From positions 62,001 through 126,000 of the forward strand of contig DF237033.1 of the NCBI GenBank assembly GCA_000708835.1: a DNA stretch of 64,000 nucleotides, in the 5' to 3' direction. Shown here piece by piece: positions 22,579 through 33,622 of this stretch. Numbering within the stretch: position 1 is the first letter of the stretch; each line of letters starts with the position of its first letter. The position numbers and the translations under genes were made by a program. The stretch comes from Klebsormidium nitens (Eukaryota > Streptophyta > Klebsormidiophyceae > Klebsormidiales > Klebsormidiaceae). A model generated the notes under the pieces. It worked only from the letters and a program-made list of their open reading frames with translations, ran no database searches and was not told where the DNA came from.

Positions 22579-24123
22579 ATGAAGTATTCAAAGTATCTTC
22601 CTTCCAGAGTGGGGAATGTCAAGTGGAACATGGTCGTGCCTGTAGTAATCTCCCTGATCTTTCTGATGATCCTGTGGCAGCAATTGGTACGTCGGTCCTC
22701 TCCAGACTCCTCCCTGCTGATGCGCTCAATTCCTCAGTCATACTATGTACCCACTGTTGCAAGAGATCTGCGCTTTCCCCCGGCCCGCAGCCGGGCTTTC
22801 CGCTGTAGCGATGCTCAAAGGGTTGGCCAAGCTGCCACCTGGCGCGCGTTGCTCGACTCTCAGGAAGTCTCGGTCAACTGCGCAGACTCCGTATACCTGG
22901 GCTTTGTGCGGGAGTTTCTGCAGGAGCAAGCGCCGGTGCTGATAAACGTGGGGGCAAACAAGGGGTACGGCATTATGCAATGGCTGATTGCATTTGACGG
23001 CAGTTTTGGGTTCAGTCTCAAGGACGCATATACTATGTATGAAAGCAGGTTCAAGGGGCAGCCGCGGTTATGCGGCGTGTGCCAAGATTGTGAGGAGGTG
23101 CCTCGCTCCTTGTCCCTCCTTTCCCACTCTGGTGTGAACTCCACTGCGACTTTGATTCGGAAACCTGTCATCTATGCGTTTGAGCCGGCCGTCAACAATT
23201 CATTGGTGCTAAAGGCACTCAAAGACATGATACAGTATCCAAGTGTGGAGATCATTCGCGCCGCAGCTTCCAACGTCACAGGGAAGATGTACTTCACAAA
23301 TTGTGCAGCGGGCCAGGAAACATGCCGGCTCGTTGCGGGTGCTGGCAAGGGTACCACAGTGATTGATGCGACAACCATCGACAGGTTCTTGCAGACGCGA
23401 AATATCCAGAAGGTGGACATATTGAAGATCGATGCAGAAGGGTGAGATCCTGCTCAATCATTCAAGGCCCTTTTTGTCAGTTGATTGTAGTGTCTGTTCA
23501 GGATTGTCCCGGCATTGCTCTTGGTGGACTTATGCAAACGAAGTCGGTTGACCAGGGGCTGTGAGACAGCAGAGCGATTCTGAAGGTGTTTCCGTCTTCA
23601 TATCACTTTCATACCAAAACTCTCAAAAAGTCTCATTTCCCCTCCGCAAATGCATCTGTAGATACAAAGCAGACAAGATGTGTGGCCAGACTGTCACAAA
23701 CAAAATGAGTCCCTGGTTTTCTTCTTTGTTCAATGTAAACAAGGTCTCTGTGTTTCCTGTAGCTATGATCCATTGGTCTTGCAAGGCGCCCAATCGGCAC
23801 TGGCGCTGCATAAGATACGGGTTCTTGAATTTGAGTATCATGAGATCGAGCAGTGGGGGGCATGGAGACGGGGTTCTTCTTCCTTGGAGGAGGTGACTGC
23901 CTGGTTGGATGACCTTGGGTACGACTGCTACTTGGAGAGTGCTATGAATAAAGTGACCAAAACAGGTGCGACGCTGCAATTTGACCTTGTAAGGCTTACA
24001 GGATGCTGGGATTCCCGCTTAGAAATCAGAAAGTGGTCCAACGTAGCTTGTGTCCTACGAGAGGAGCTCGAAATGAGCATGATGTTCTTCAAGGCAAGTC
24101 GTTGGTTAGACCTATATATCTGA
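22579..24123 (+). CDS. FkbM-family methyltransferase, single-pass membrane protein
   Basis: Two exons, 22579-23441 and 23763-24123, join in phase (GG|C, Gly) to give 407 residues. The N-terminus has one hydrophobic segment (about residues 18-36, MVVPVVISLIFLMILW) after basic residues, consistent with a type II Golgi/ER anchor. The catalytic domain shows VLINVGANKGYG (SAM-binding motif I), VIYAFEP (motif II), RAAASNVTGKMYF, TTIDRFL and VDILKIDAEGYDPLVLQGA, the classic FkbM pattern. The family O-methylates sugars or similar acceptors with SAM; the acceptor here is unknown. The short C-terminus ends in FFKASRWLDLYI. The stop could also be reached through an unseen extra intron. Unlike the neighbours, its 321-bp intron shows no exon-edge echoes. 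Confidence 0.88.
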
Positions 24124-25610
24124 CTCAGCGGGAATATTTATCGCCCCTTTTTATTTGTGGAACTTAGTCTGTTGACAGAATATTGACGCCAAACTTTGAG
24201 GCGATCGATAATAGCCTAGCGAGGCTGCAGTGAAGAAGGATAAGATCGTCCACTGCAAGTGGGCGGCCCAATACTGGACCGTGAAATAATCGCTGAAGCT
24301 GTCTAGTGTGCGACCGCTGGTAGCCTGTGACTAACACTTGACATTGAACCATATTTCCTTATTGTTACTGACTAACTTAACCTTTGAGGTCATTCATTCT
24401 AGATGTACTGTCGAGGTCACAGTCCCGGCCAGATATTCAATCGACGTGTGTGTAAGAACTTTGACGCCAAATTGTGGTTTGTTAAAGATTTGCTTGACTT
24501 CTCCGGCTCCATTCTGCCAGCTAGTCTGTGTCATGCCAGCTTGCACGACGTCGTTACAGCGCCGGCCAGGTCTTGGCCGGGATGTATCCTAGCCTGATGT
24601 ACACCGTACGCCTGCTGCCGGGCAGATACGTGCACTCGCGTCGTGCCGGCGCCTTCAATAAATGACAAACTTCATTGCGAATATATATTGTACGCGTGAT
24701 CCCGGTGCATGCATTGCTAGTATATATGTCGGACTTAACGCAGGGCGATCGACTCGGTTCAATCAATTATGAATTGTTACGGTATTGTTGTGCAACAATT
24801 GAACGTTGTTCTAGCGAGGCTAGAGAACCTCAGTATTGAATCATGGAGCTAGAACTTCAACGGTGACAAATCTCGATCATGCTCATGCAAGCTCGCGATT
24901 CGATCGTTGCACCCCCTGGCATTGTTGCGCATTCAACAGTTGGGTTAATTATGGTTGGGTTACACTGACCATATCTACTAGCTGCATACCGTCGATCTGC
25001 TGCGTTTCCTCTATATCAAGGGCCTGGCATCATTTCCGACTACGGTACGTGGGTTCAATATATGATCGGCTGTATATACATAGCTGGCTACTATGAGGAC
25101 GTGCGTACGTTATAGCTCGCGCCAGCTTTTGCCGTCGACATTCAGATAATCAAACAACAAGACCCTTTGCCATAAACTCCGCCGTTCTGTTCATAGGAGA
25201 TCATTGGTTGAACCTTCTTTCACGGCACGACAAAGCGTCATTCAATGACTGCTTATACAAGATTGCTCAGTCAACAATGCATGTGACTTGATTAGGTAGG
25301 CTCCTCAAAGTGGACCTTACGTTGCGATTAATGAGCTTCCGCGACTAGATGTTTGTAGGGTCTGATGTCACGGATTCATGCCGGAAGGCTAGATTATGAA
25401 CTATGGCGGGCCGCTGTTGAACTGAGTTCGGCAGTCAGATTCAGTACAAATGTGTTACCTTTACCGCGGGTGTCTACACTGCTCGACATAATCGTCCTTC
25501 CGCTACTGTGAATACCAGTATAATGCAAGAACCGCAGATGTGCGGCTCAGGTTGCACCTTCCATTTTCCGAAACCCGGTATTAATAATCTTACAATGCTC
25601 TGATTCTACT
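24124..25610. other. Convergent spacer, no gene seen
   Basis: This spacer lies between two gene 3' ends. It is more AT-rich than the genes (TATATATGT tracts, 24670-24730) and palindrome-rich (GCATGC, CGTACG near 25100). No supported open frame or RNA gene was seen. Confidence 0.55.
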
Positions 25611-28600
25611 TTACACTTTGCTGTCGTCGACCATGCGGAGCTCCCCGCTGTTCACCCGTTGCAGAAGCATCGGGCTCGTCTCGCCATCCTCCTTGGCATC
25701 CCCGGCGTTTATAACCCGTTTGATCGCATTCGTCGCAGCGGCCCGGATGACGCTCTCCGGTTGGAGCTTGCTTTTGCCCCCGTACTCTAGCGCCCAGCTG
25801 TACCCCAGCATTCCGGCGATCGCCAGCACGATTCCGCCCACGTTCTTGAGGCTCATGGCCTGGTGGAACACCGCCCAGCCGAGAAAGAGAATCAGGACCG
25901 TCTTGATGTGACCGACGACCTGCACGGGCATGAGTTCGAGGATGAGGTACAGAACCCCATTGCGGAGAGATTGACAGCTAGAAAAATCAGGTCGGTCTTG
26001 ATGTGACCAGCAATTTGATGTGACCAGCAACCTGAGACGGGGATGAGTTCGAAGACTGAGAACAAAACGCCGTTCCACAGAGAGCGGACGGAAAGCTCAC
26101 GACGGTCTTGATGTGACCGACGACCTGCACGGAAGTACATTCAAAAGGATCAGATGACGCTCATGATGTGGCCGAGAAGACAAGACGCCTTGCGAAGGTA
26201 GCAACAGAAGAGTTACAATGGTTCTGATGTGACTGACAACCTGCACGGGAATGTTTGAGTATAGCCGCCCAGCCGACCTACCGTACCGACGACGAGACAA
26301 GAAGAACGCGACCGTCCCTTGTTGAGTGACCGACCGACCGCGNGACGGAGGTATGTNNNNNNNNNNNNNNNNNNNNCCTNTCCCCTGTGTGCCTTGCCTC
26401 CCACGACTTCTGATGTGACTGACAACCTGCACGGGAATGTTTCGAGAATTGAGGGCCCCATCGCCATTCCCGAAGCGAGCAACAGGAAAGCAGGACCCTC
26501 TTGATGTGACCGACGACCTGCACGGGGATGTCTTGAAGAGTGAGAAATAAACCCATTTGCGAAGAGAGCGACAGAAGAATCAGGTCGGTCTTGCTTTGAC
26601 CAGCAACTTGATGTGACCAGCAACCTGAGACGGGGATGGGGTTTGAGGAAGAGAACGCCGTTGCGAGGGAGTAACGGGGATCGGGACGGTCTTGATGAGA
26701 CCGAAGACCTGCACGGGGACGAGTTCGAAGACTGAGAACAAAACGCCGTTGCGAAGAGAGCGGACGGAAAGCTCACGACGGTCTTGATGTGACCGACAAC
26801 CTGCACTGGAACACGTTTGAAGAAAAAAAAAACGCTCTTGATGTGGCCGAGAAGACAAGACGCCTTGCGAAGAGAGCATCAGAAGAGTTACAATGGTTTT
26901 GATGTGACTGACAACCTGCACGGGTTGAAGATTGAGGGCCACATCGCCACTCCCGAACGGAGCAACAGATAATCAGGACCCTCTTGATGTCACCGACGAC
27001 CTGCACGGGGATGTATTGAAGAATGAGAAATAAACCCATTTGCGAAAAGAGTGACAGAAGAATCAGGTCGGTCTTGATGTGACCAGCAATTGATGTGACC
27101 AGCAACCTGGGACGGGGATGAGGCGAAGATTGAGGAAGAGAACGCCGTTGCGAGAGAGTGACGGGGATCAGGACGGTCTTGATGAGATTGACAACCTGCG
27201 CGGGGATGAGTTCGAAGACTGACTGAGAACAAAACGCCGTTGCGAAGAGAGCGGACGAAAAGCTCACGACGGTCTTGATGTGACCGACAACCTGCACGGA
27301 AGTACTTTCGAAGGATCAGATGACGCTCATGATGTGGCCGAGAAGACAAGACGCCTTGCGAAGAGAGCAACAGAAGAGTTACAACCGTCTTGATGTGACC
27401 GACAACCTGCACCAGCAATCACTTGCAGGATAAGTTGAGAAGCAGAAAAGCGAAGTACATGCCGCTCTTCAACAAATAAGAAGTCGACTCGGAAAGAAGT
27501 CAGAAACGAGTCTCTTGTGCAGAACAAGAAGCCCTCGTGGTGGCAGTGTTAGACGGACGAGGTCAAGGGTGAGGCGAGTGAGTAGAACAGATTGAGGAGC
27601 TGTGCAAATGAAGAAAGGAACGGGCCGATCTTGGCGGAGACAGGGTCGACGTCGAGGGGCTGGAAGATTCCAAGTTGCCGCTAAACGAGCCTATTTGCGG
27701 ACCGCTTTGTCCAACGGGACAGCTAAGGTGTGAATTTTTGCAAACGTCCCAACCGCTTCCTCGCTCATAAACGAGCAGTTGAGCCAACACTGAAACTCAT
27801 ACCTTTGAAGGCAACTCCAAGAGTGTCAACGCAGAGCTGTAGTTTCTGGACAAAAAGCGTCTACGAACTAGAAAGGAGATGAAAGGCCCCAGACTCTCGC
27901 CTGGTTCCTTGATATCGAGGTTAAATGGCGCTTTGGACCTGACCCATCTTTGCATATCCTTGCAGAAAGTTTCGCAATGTGAAGCACGACAGTGGAACGA
28001 TGACGTAAGCCCGACAGGCAAGCGCCGTATGGCAGCTCCTTCTCGACAGATGAATAATAAGAACAATTACCTGGAAAGTTACAGCGCTGAACCGGCCGAT
28101 GCACATGAACTGGCTGATGTTGCAGAAGACGGCGAGCACACAGGAGAGCCCGATGAACATCTGCATAAGCGATGGGACGATTGCGCGTCAGTTCTCAAAT
28201 AGAGCACAGCTCGTCAACTCAACGACGACTGACTGATAACGTCCGCGATCGTCGGCGCCCTTTTCGGCTCGGCTCTGGTTGCTGACGTCAACGATGTCAG
28301 CAATCAGACGGCGCTTTTGGGCGCTCTCACGCGCCGGGGGTCAGCTTACGCAAAGGCATCAACAAGCCCGCTGAAAGCCAAAGACTGAAAAGCCGTGCGA
28401 GTGCCCGTGGTACGAACAATCTGCTCGGCGTTGAGTGATAACGTCAGCGAAACGGGTCTTGAGTGACGTCAGCGCAAGTAAAGGGTTGAGCTGGACGACT
28501 TGACGGTGGCAGAGCTGCACATCGCTCGGGCCTATTCTTTGAATGCTAACGTCAGCGATGTGACCGCTGAAACGGAATCTCTGGGTGCTCAAACAATCAT

Positions 28601-31600
28601 GTCATTTCCGGAGACCTTCCTTGACCACCCGATGGGAACTCAGAAAACCGGAAGGGCATCAATTCAGTAGAGAAGTGTCTTCTTCCGAGTGCCCGCTTCT
28701 CAAGATCCATGGGTTTCAGGACTGTACACTAATTGAATAGTCTTTCCCTTGAAGAGCGACTATTTGGTCAAAATGCGCCAAAACTTACCAGGGCTGGAAC
28801 GGAGAACGGGTAGTCGATGACCCGGCGGCTCGTGAGGAAGTAGTCGACGAAGGGGCCCATGACCGTGAGCGTGACGGCCTGGATGGGCGCGACTTTGCCG
28901 AGGAGCTCGAAGGACGTCACGCCGTGCTTCTTTTGGAGGGAGCCGATGAACTGGCACGAAAGAGTTATGAGAAGCTTAAGAGAACATTCTTTTGGAAATT
29001 CCTTTCAGTGCACACTCGCTTGTTGTGTCAGTGACACAAGTTTGGCGCTCTGCTTCTTGCTGCGGAAAAGTTACTGAACTTTGCGGAGAATACGGCCAAG
29101 TCATAGGGTTCGTTGAATCTGATCCGCTCAACGAGCCGGAGGCTTCCTGCGACTCCTACACTCTGCTGATGAGAAGGAAAGGGGCCACAGCTGTTTGCTT
29201 TCACGCCTCGTAACTTCGCCGTGGTTGTTCTGGAGGGAGCCGATGAACTGGCACAAGAACAAGAGGCAAAACGGCTTGACGCGAATCTTCCAACCGGCCG
29301 TTTCGATTCAATTCAGTTTCGACACGGCGCCTTTTGCTCGTTTATCAAGTATTGATTGGCTATTAATCGAAGTAGCTTGAGAGTCATTTGAACGCCTCGC
29401 CTTCATCAATACGGTGGCAGAGGTGCGGGATCCTGCGCCGGCTTCTTCCAAAGAAACCCGTTGGCAGTGAAGAGAGTGCCTCAGAAAAACAATTAAGAAA
29501 GTGTAACACATTGAAGATCAACCAGCTGTTGGTCTTACAAGCAGGTAGTCGCAAGATGGGTCGCAAAGGCTCATTCGGAGCTCTTGGATCTATCTCAGCG
29601 AACCATTCTGAGCCGTAGGAGCTGCCTGAATGCGAGTGGAATGACGGCAGAAAAGTGGCCAAAGTTTTGTTGCCACCTGATGACGACATCGGGTTTGAGC
29701 TCTTATGACCTGAAGGGTTGATTCATTCCCTAAATAAGGGACCTGAAGCTGACGACAATGACGGCGGTCAAGCCGTTCATCCGATACAGCACAACCTGAG
29801 CCGTTCGATCCGACGGAGGGTTCTTTCCAGCCTCGCAATCTGCCCGAGGAACAGAAGCCATCGCTATCGCTGATTGCACTCAACTAACTCTCTTGGTACA
29901 CTCAAAACGTTACTCTCTGATGAGCTCTCTGATGAGCCAGGCAATCCTTCCATGCCTTACAAATTGCTGAAGGAACGTGGAGACGCCGCTGCTGACCGTA
30001 GTCAGTCTTTCAACAAACATTTCGAGCCGTTCGATGATTCAAGACTTTGTTGCGAGCTACGACCTGTTGCATGGACGTAAAAACGACGGCGGTCACGGCG
30101 CTCAGGACCCCCGGCAAAGTTGACGTTCACGTCCGTCACGGTCACGATTTCGGTCAGACTCAAACCCCAAAATTTTACCCAAGCAACATGTGACCCGTCC
30201 GATGAGCGAACGGTTTCTCCCTGAGCCTTACGATCTGCTGGAGAGACGTCGAGACGACGGCGATCACGGCAGTCAGGAGTCCGGCAAAGTTGACGTTCAG
30301 GTCCGTCACGGTGACCACCCCCACGCCCAGTAGCACGACGGCGATGGATGCCTTGACCTCAGCGGAGAAGGTCTTGCCGTGGATGAGGTACTCGAAGACG
30401 CAGCTCACTGGGATCATGCTCAGCTTTGAGATCTGCAGATGCAGCAGGATATCAGTTCAAAAACATTGTTCTGGAGATGGAAAGATTAGATCGTCGCAGG
30501 AACACAGTTATGCTTTTGACTCCAGCCGTTGGTTAAGGCACCCGATAGTGCAGCTCACGAAACCCATGCTCGGTTCTGGAATCTGCACATTGAACTGAAG
30601 CAAGACGACCTTTCGAAGGGAGGAAAGACTGGTTGCAGTTTGACCGGGTCTGCCTTTGACATCAGCCCTTGGATGAGGTATTGAGACGCAGCTCACTGGT
30701 ATCATGCTCAGCTTTGAGATCTGCAGACTTAAGATTGAGAGTCAACCTTGAAAGGAGAACAAGAGGTTTAAGATCAAAGTAAACGGGTTCAGCTGTGGTC
30801 TCAGCCGTTGAATGTACTCAGAATGGCATTTGACGGGGATCGTGCTCAGATCGAAGATCTGCGGATGAGGGTATACAATGAGCATCTGGAGAGGGAATAA
30901 TGTGATAAAAATCAAGCCTCGGAAATTGAAGCACACCTCGAAGCTGCACTTTTCGGCAGAGATTGATCTTGTAGATTGCGCAAATCTCGGTGTTCCTGTC
31001 ATTCGAAAGACCAACTCTGGTCCTGCATTCAAGCATGCTGTTGGCTATTGGTTATGTACATTTCATGAGGCCTCGTTAAAAGTGCTTGGCATGCGAATCA
31101 GGTTCTATTCAATCGCGTCGCCCCTTGTGAAGCTTTCGGCGAAGCTCGATCTCCCTTCAAGCCTCTGAGCCAAAGCGTTCTGGTGTCACATCGAGGAGTT
31201 TTGACCGGTCTCAGAGCACTTCAAAGACATGCAGCTCAAGTGATTAGAGCGATTGAGCTAGCATTATGCTAGCAATCATCCCGCCGTTCTCTGTGTCTAA
31301 GATACTAGCATCAACCCAACTCCTCAGGTCTGAAAAGATACTGTGGCTATTTGGACCTTGCGCCGCATCCTTCTCCAGGTTAGCAAGTACCAGATCCGCA
31401 GCTAACTCCACACCAGTAGGCACACCTGCTCGGATTCTTGAACAGCTCTATCCGCCCTGATAAGCACTCGCAGGTTGACCATCTTCAAAACCTCCAAAAC
31501 CACATTGATGCAAAAAGCCTACAAAGAACAATAAGGATGATGACAAGCTCGTCTCACCTGATAAAAGCCGACCGAATTGAGCATCAGGCTGACGTTCATC

Positions 31601-33622
31601 CCCACAATGGAGCAGTTTGCCATGACCGTGAACAGCAGAATGTCCCAGAACGGGACCGTCTTTCCGGACGACATGACGCCTCCCGACGCCTTTCCGAGGG
31701 CCCCCGCCAACGACGTCACCAGGAAGTGCATCGCGGTTAGCGACGTGGCTGCAAAGGCGCGGAAGCGACGTCAGCATAAGTGGGGTAACGTCAGTAGGAC
31801 AAGCTCCTATTCAGAAAGTGCATCGCGGCCAGCGACGTGGCTGCAAATATGCAAAAGTGAGGTCAGCATGAGCGGGATAAACGTCAGCAGGCCAGGCTTC
31901 TGGTCCAAATTGCATCATGGTCAGCGACGTGGCTGCAAATTGCAGGAGTGACGTCAGCATAAGCGGGATAACGTCAGGAGGACAGGCTTTTGGTCAGAAA
32001 GCGCATGATGGTCAGAATTGTTGTTGCCAGCGAGTTGGAAAGGAAGTGAGTAGAAGCTGCTCGACTCCTGGCTGAGTCTGGTTGAAAGGAGGTCCAGGCT
32101 GCACTATCTCTTCTAGAAGGCCTCTGGTGATTGGAAACCAGGATGGGTTAGGTGGTCCACTTTGACTGGAGGTGGGAACAGAGACAGCGTCAGCTTGACA
32201 AGATCCCTGTAGTTGCTGCAAAGAGGCACAGATTGGCATCAGCAGATGAGGTATGACATGAGTTGCTCCCCTTTGCTGTTAGCCTGGACTGCTTAAGGAG
32301 TCCCTTGTGACCGTTGGACCAAATGTCAATTGTCACAGGGAAGATCTGATGGTCTGTTCTGTGGCTGTGAACAGTTGAGGGAAGAGGCATTATTGACTCT
32401 TTTGGCTGCGAACATGATTGCAGGAGGTCATTGATCACTGCTGACGCTCTTTCCTTGCCCCGCCCTTTCATCAGCAGCTACTGAATGCCGTAACTGATGC
32501 AGCAAATCCTCCCATGAGATGAGGTGTCAGCTTTGTCAGGCTTGGAGCTGTAGCTGAATGGCATGAGCTGGAGTTGAATCGTCAGGCTGGGAGGGAATTT
32601 GAAGAGAAAAATAGTGGACAAAATAGAATACAAGGTGGCTGTCAAATCACACAAGACTCTTTACAAGAACTGGTTTCGGTGGAAGAAAGAGAAAACAGAG
32701 GAAGGCAATGCTGCGATTTGAGCCAGATTGCGACAAAGAAGCCATCACTGTGCCGTCAATCTGCTCCCAAACTTTATTGAAGACCTGATCAGCAGTGCCG
32801 TAGCTGATGATAAGGCAAACTCAATACTTTCAAGCACCAATCAGCAGTGCCGTAGCTGATGATAAGGCAAACTCAATACTTTCAAGCACCAATCAATCAT
32901 TTCTGACTCTATATGCACATTTTCAGCTGAACTGAGCTGAGCTGAGCGTAAGATTGCGCGCTTTGACATGGATGCCCATATCACATTATGCAGCTGGTGA
33001 ATCCAGCTGGGGATTTGCACTTGGGGTTTCCTGAGATCTGACACGAATCCCTCAATCAGAGAGCGAATGGTGATCAACCATAGTCCAGATCTCACGGCTC
33101 AGCTTATTCTAACTCATGTTTAGATTCTGTAAATTCAAATAATGCTGTAAAGATCAACTGACAGATCAGGGATCTCAACTGTCTGCTTTGGAACAGAACT
33201 CAAAGAAGACTCATTAGAGGTCAGTCTGAAGAAAGAGCCCGGTTGTAGGGACACCTGCGGTCTGTCAACGATGCCATGATAAAAACCGTCGAAGTGGACA
33301 TGTCCTTCATCAGAGATGCATAACATGAACTTTGTAATGCAACTGCCACAAAAGAATTCCTGTTGAGACGTGCTCCAAGATGGCTAATTCTACATCATAA
33401 CGAATAGAAGGCTCTGAGAGTGCCTGGCTTTTGCCTTCTGAATACATCAAAGAAGCCAGGGAACACTTTCCGGCATGCTCATGTCTGCTTGGATCAGCAG
33501 TACTTACCAAATTTGAAGTCGAAGACGGAGAGCACTTGCTTGTTAGCAAAGATGATGCCCACCGAACTGCCAATGTTGAGGGCCCAGACCCCGACATCTG
33601 ATAAGAGTTTCCGCTTCTCCAT
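25611..33622 (-). CDS. UDP-rhamnose/UDP-galactose transporter, URGT type (NST-KT/TPT family)
   Basis: Six exons (5' to 3') 33622-33508, 31748-31558, 30432-30232, 28950-28789, 28160-28071 and 25919-25611 join in phase to 355 residues, complete from MEKRKLLSDVG to SKV-stop. Hydrophobic segments follow the plant URGT order: WALNIGSSVGIIFANKQVL, LTAMHFLVTSLAG, MLNSVGFYQISKLSMIPVSC, VVLLGVGVVTVTDLNVN, STSLQQIFIGSLQKKHG, FELLGKVAPIQA, NISQFMCIGRFSAVTFQ, GHIKTVLILFLGW. The family exchanges cytosolic UDP-Rha/UDP-Gal for UMP across the Golgi membrane to feed wall polysaccharide synthesis. Exact substrate choice cannot be read from sequence. Introns are large (7 kb in total), four of the five contain echo arrays, and the last contains an assembly gap. 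Confidence 0.93.
25990..27420 (-). repeat. Large array of URGT last-exon acceptor copies with higher-order structure
   Basis: The last-exon start (VVGHIKT) plus its CCCGTGCAG acceptor appears on the + strand as CTTGATGTGACCGACGACCT-like blocks near 25998, 26104, 26222, 26405, 26499, 26587, 26689, 26780, 26894, 26982, 27070, 27175, 27274 and 27388, with shorter GATGTGGCCGAGAAGACAAG variants near 26160, 26834 and 27330. Monomers are about 90-105 bp. A set of five to six distinct monomers recurs every 483-494 bp (26499/26982, 26587/27070, 26780/27274), i.e. a higher-order repeat. Only 25919 joins an open exon. Confidence 0.92.
26343..26380. other. Assembly gap (Ns) inside the repeat array
   Basis: Unresolved bases interrupt the array, as expected where short reads meet near-identical repeats. 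True copy number may differ. Confidence 0.95.
28230..28570 (-). repeat. Recurrent (A/T)ACGTCAGC motif in URGT introns
   Basis: CGTCAGC or TGACGTCA occurs repeatedly in this intron (for example near 28280, 28440, 28465 and 28550), and also in the intron around 31770-31980 of the same gene. The palindromic TGACGTCA form is a bZIP/CRE core; whether it matters here is unknown. Confidence 0.5.
29222..29260 (-). repeat. Copy of URGT exon 4 acceptor edge
   Basis: GGAGGGAGCCGATGAACTGG at about 29233-29252 is identical to the real edge at 28936-28955 (FIGSLQ plus acceptor), about 297 bp upstream in gene direction. Confidence 0.85.
29740..30160 (-). repeat. Copies of URGT exon 3 3' edge plus donor
   Basis: The exon end (NFAGLLTAVIAVVSTSLQQI) recurs well preserved at about 30056-30155 (CAAAGTTGACGTTCACGTCC), then decayed near 29950-30005 and 29750-29800. 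Intron phrases such as CCTTACGATCTGCTGG are carried along. Confidence 0.85.
30515..30865 (-). repeat. Copies of URGT exon 3 acceptor edge
   Basis: The exon start (ISKLSMIPVSC plus CTGCAG) recurs at 30650-30727 (ATCATGCTCAGCTTTGAGAT identical to the real edge), 30518-30590 and 30790-30865, all upstream of the working acceptor at 30432. Confidence 0.9.
31800..32040 (-). repeat. Copies of URGT exon 2 acceptor edge (about 92-bp array)
   Basis: The exon start (TSLTAMHF) plus TTTGCAG acceptor recurs with acceptor-equivalent positions 31748 (real), 31841, 31932 and about 32026. Steps are 91-94 bp. The blocks CAGCGACGTGGCTGCAAAT and GACGTCAGCATAAG are shared. Confidence 0.92.
32788..32891. repeat. 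Exact 52-bp tandem duplication in URGT intron 1
   Basis: Two adjacent identical 52-bp units start ATCAGCAGTGCCGTAGCTGA at 32788 and 32840. Identity across both units marks a very recent duplication or an assembly artefact. Confidence 0.9.

Noticed and set aside
26213-27418. Long minus-strand frames of repeated AGCRSHQDR and QVVGHIKTV type residues
   Set aside because: They are translations of the acceptor-edge repeat array in several frames, interrupted by Ns; not a repeat protein.
25990-27420. CRISPR-like array (regular repeats with variable spacers)
   Set aside because: Repeats match the adjacent coding exon edge, lie within an intron of a eukaryotic gene, have diverged units and no cas genes.
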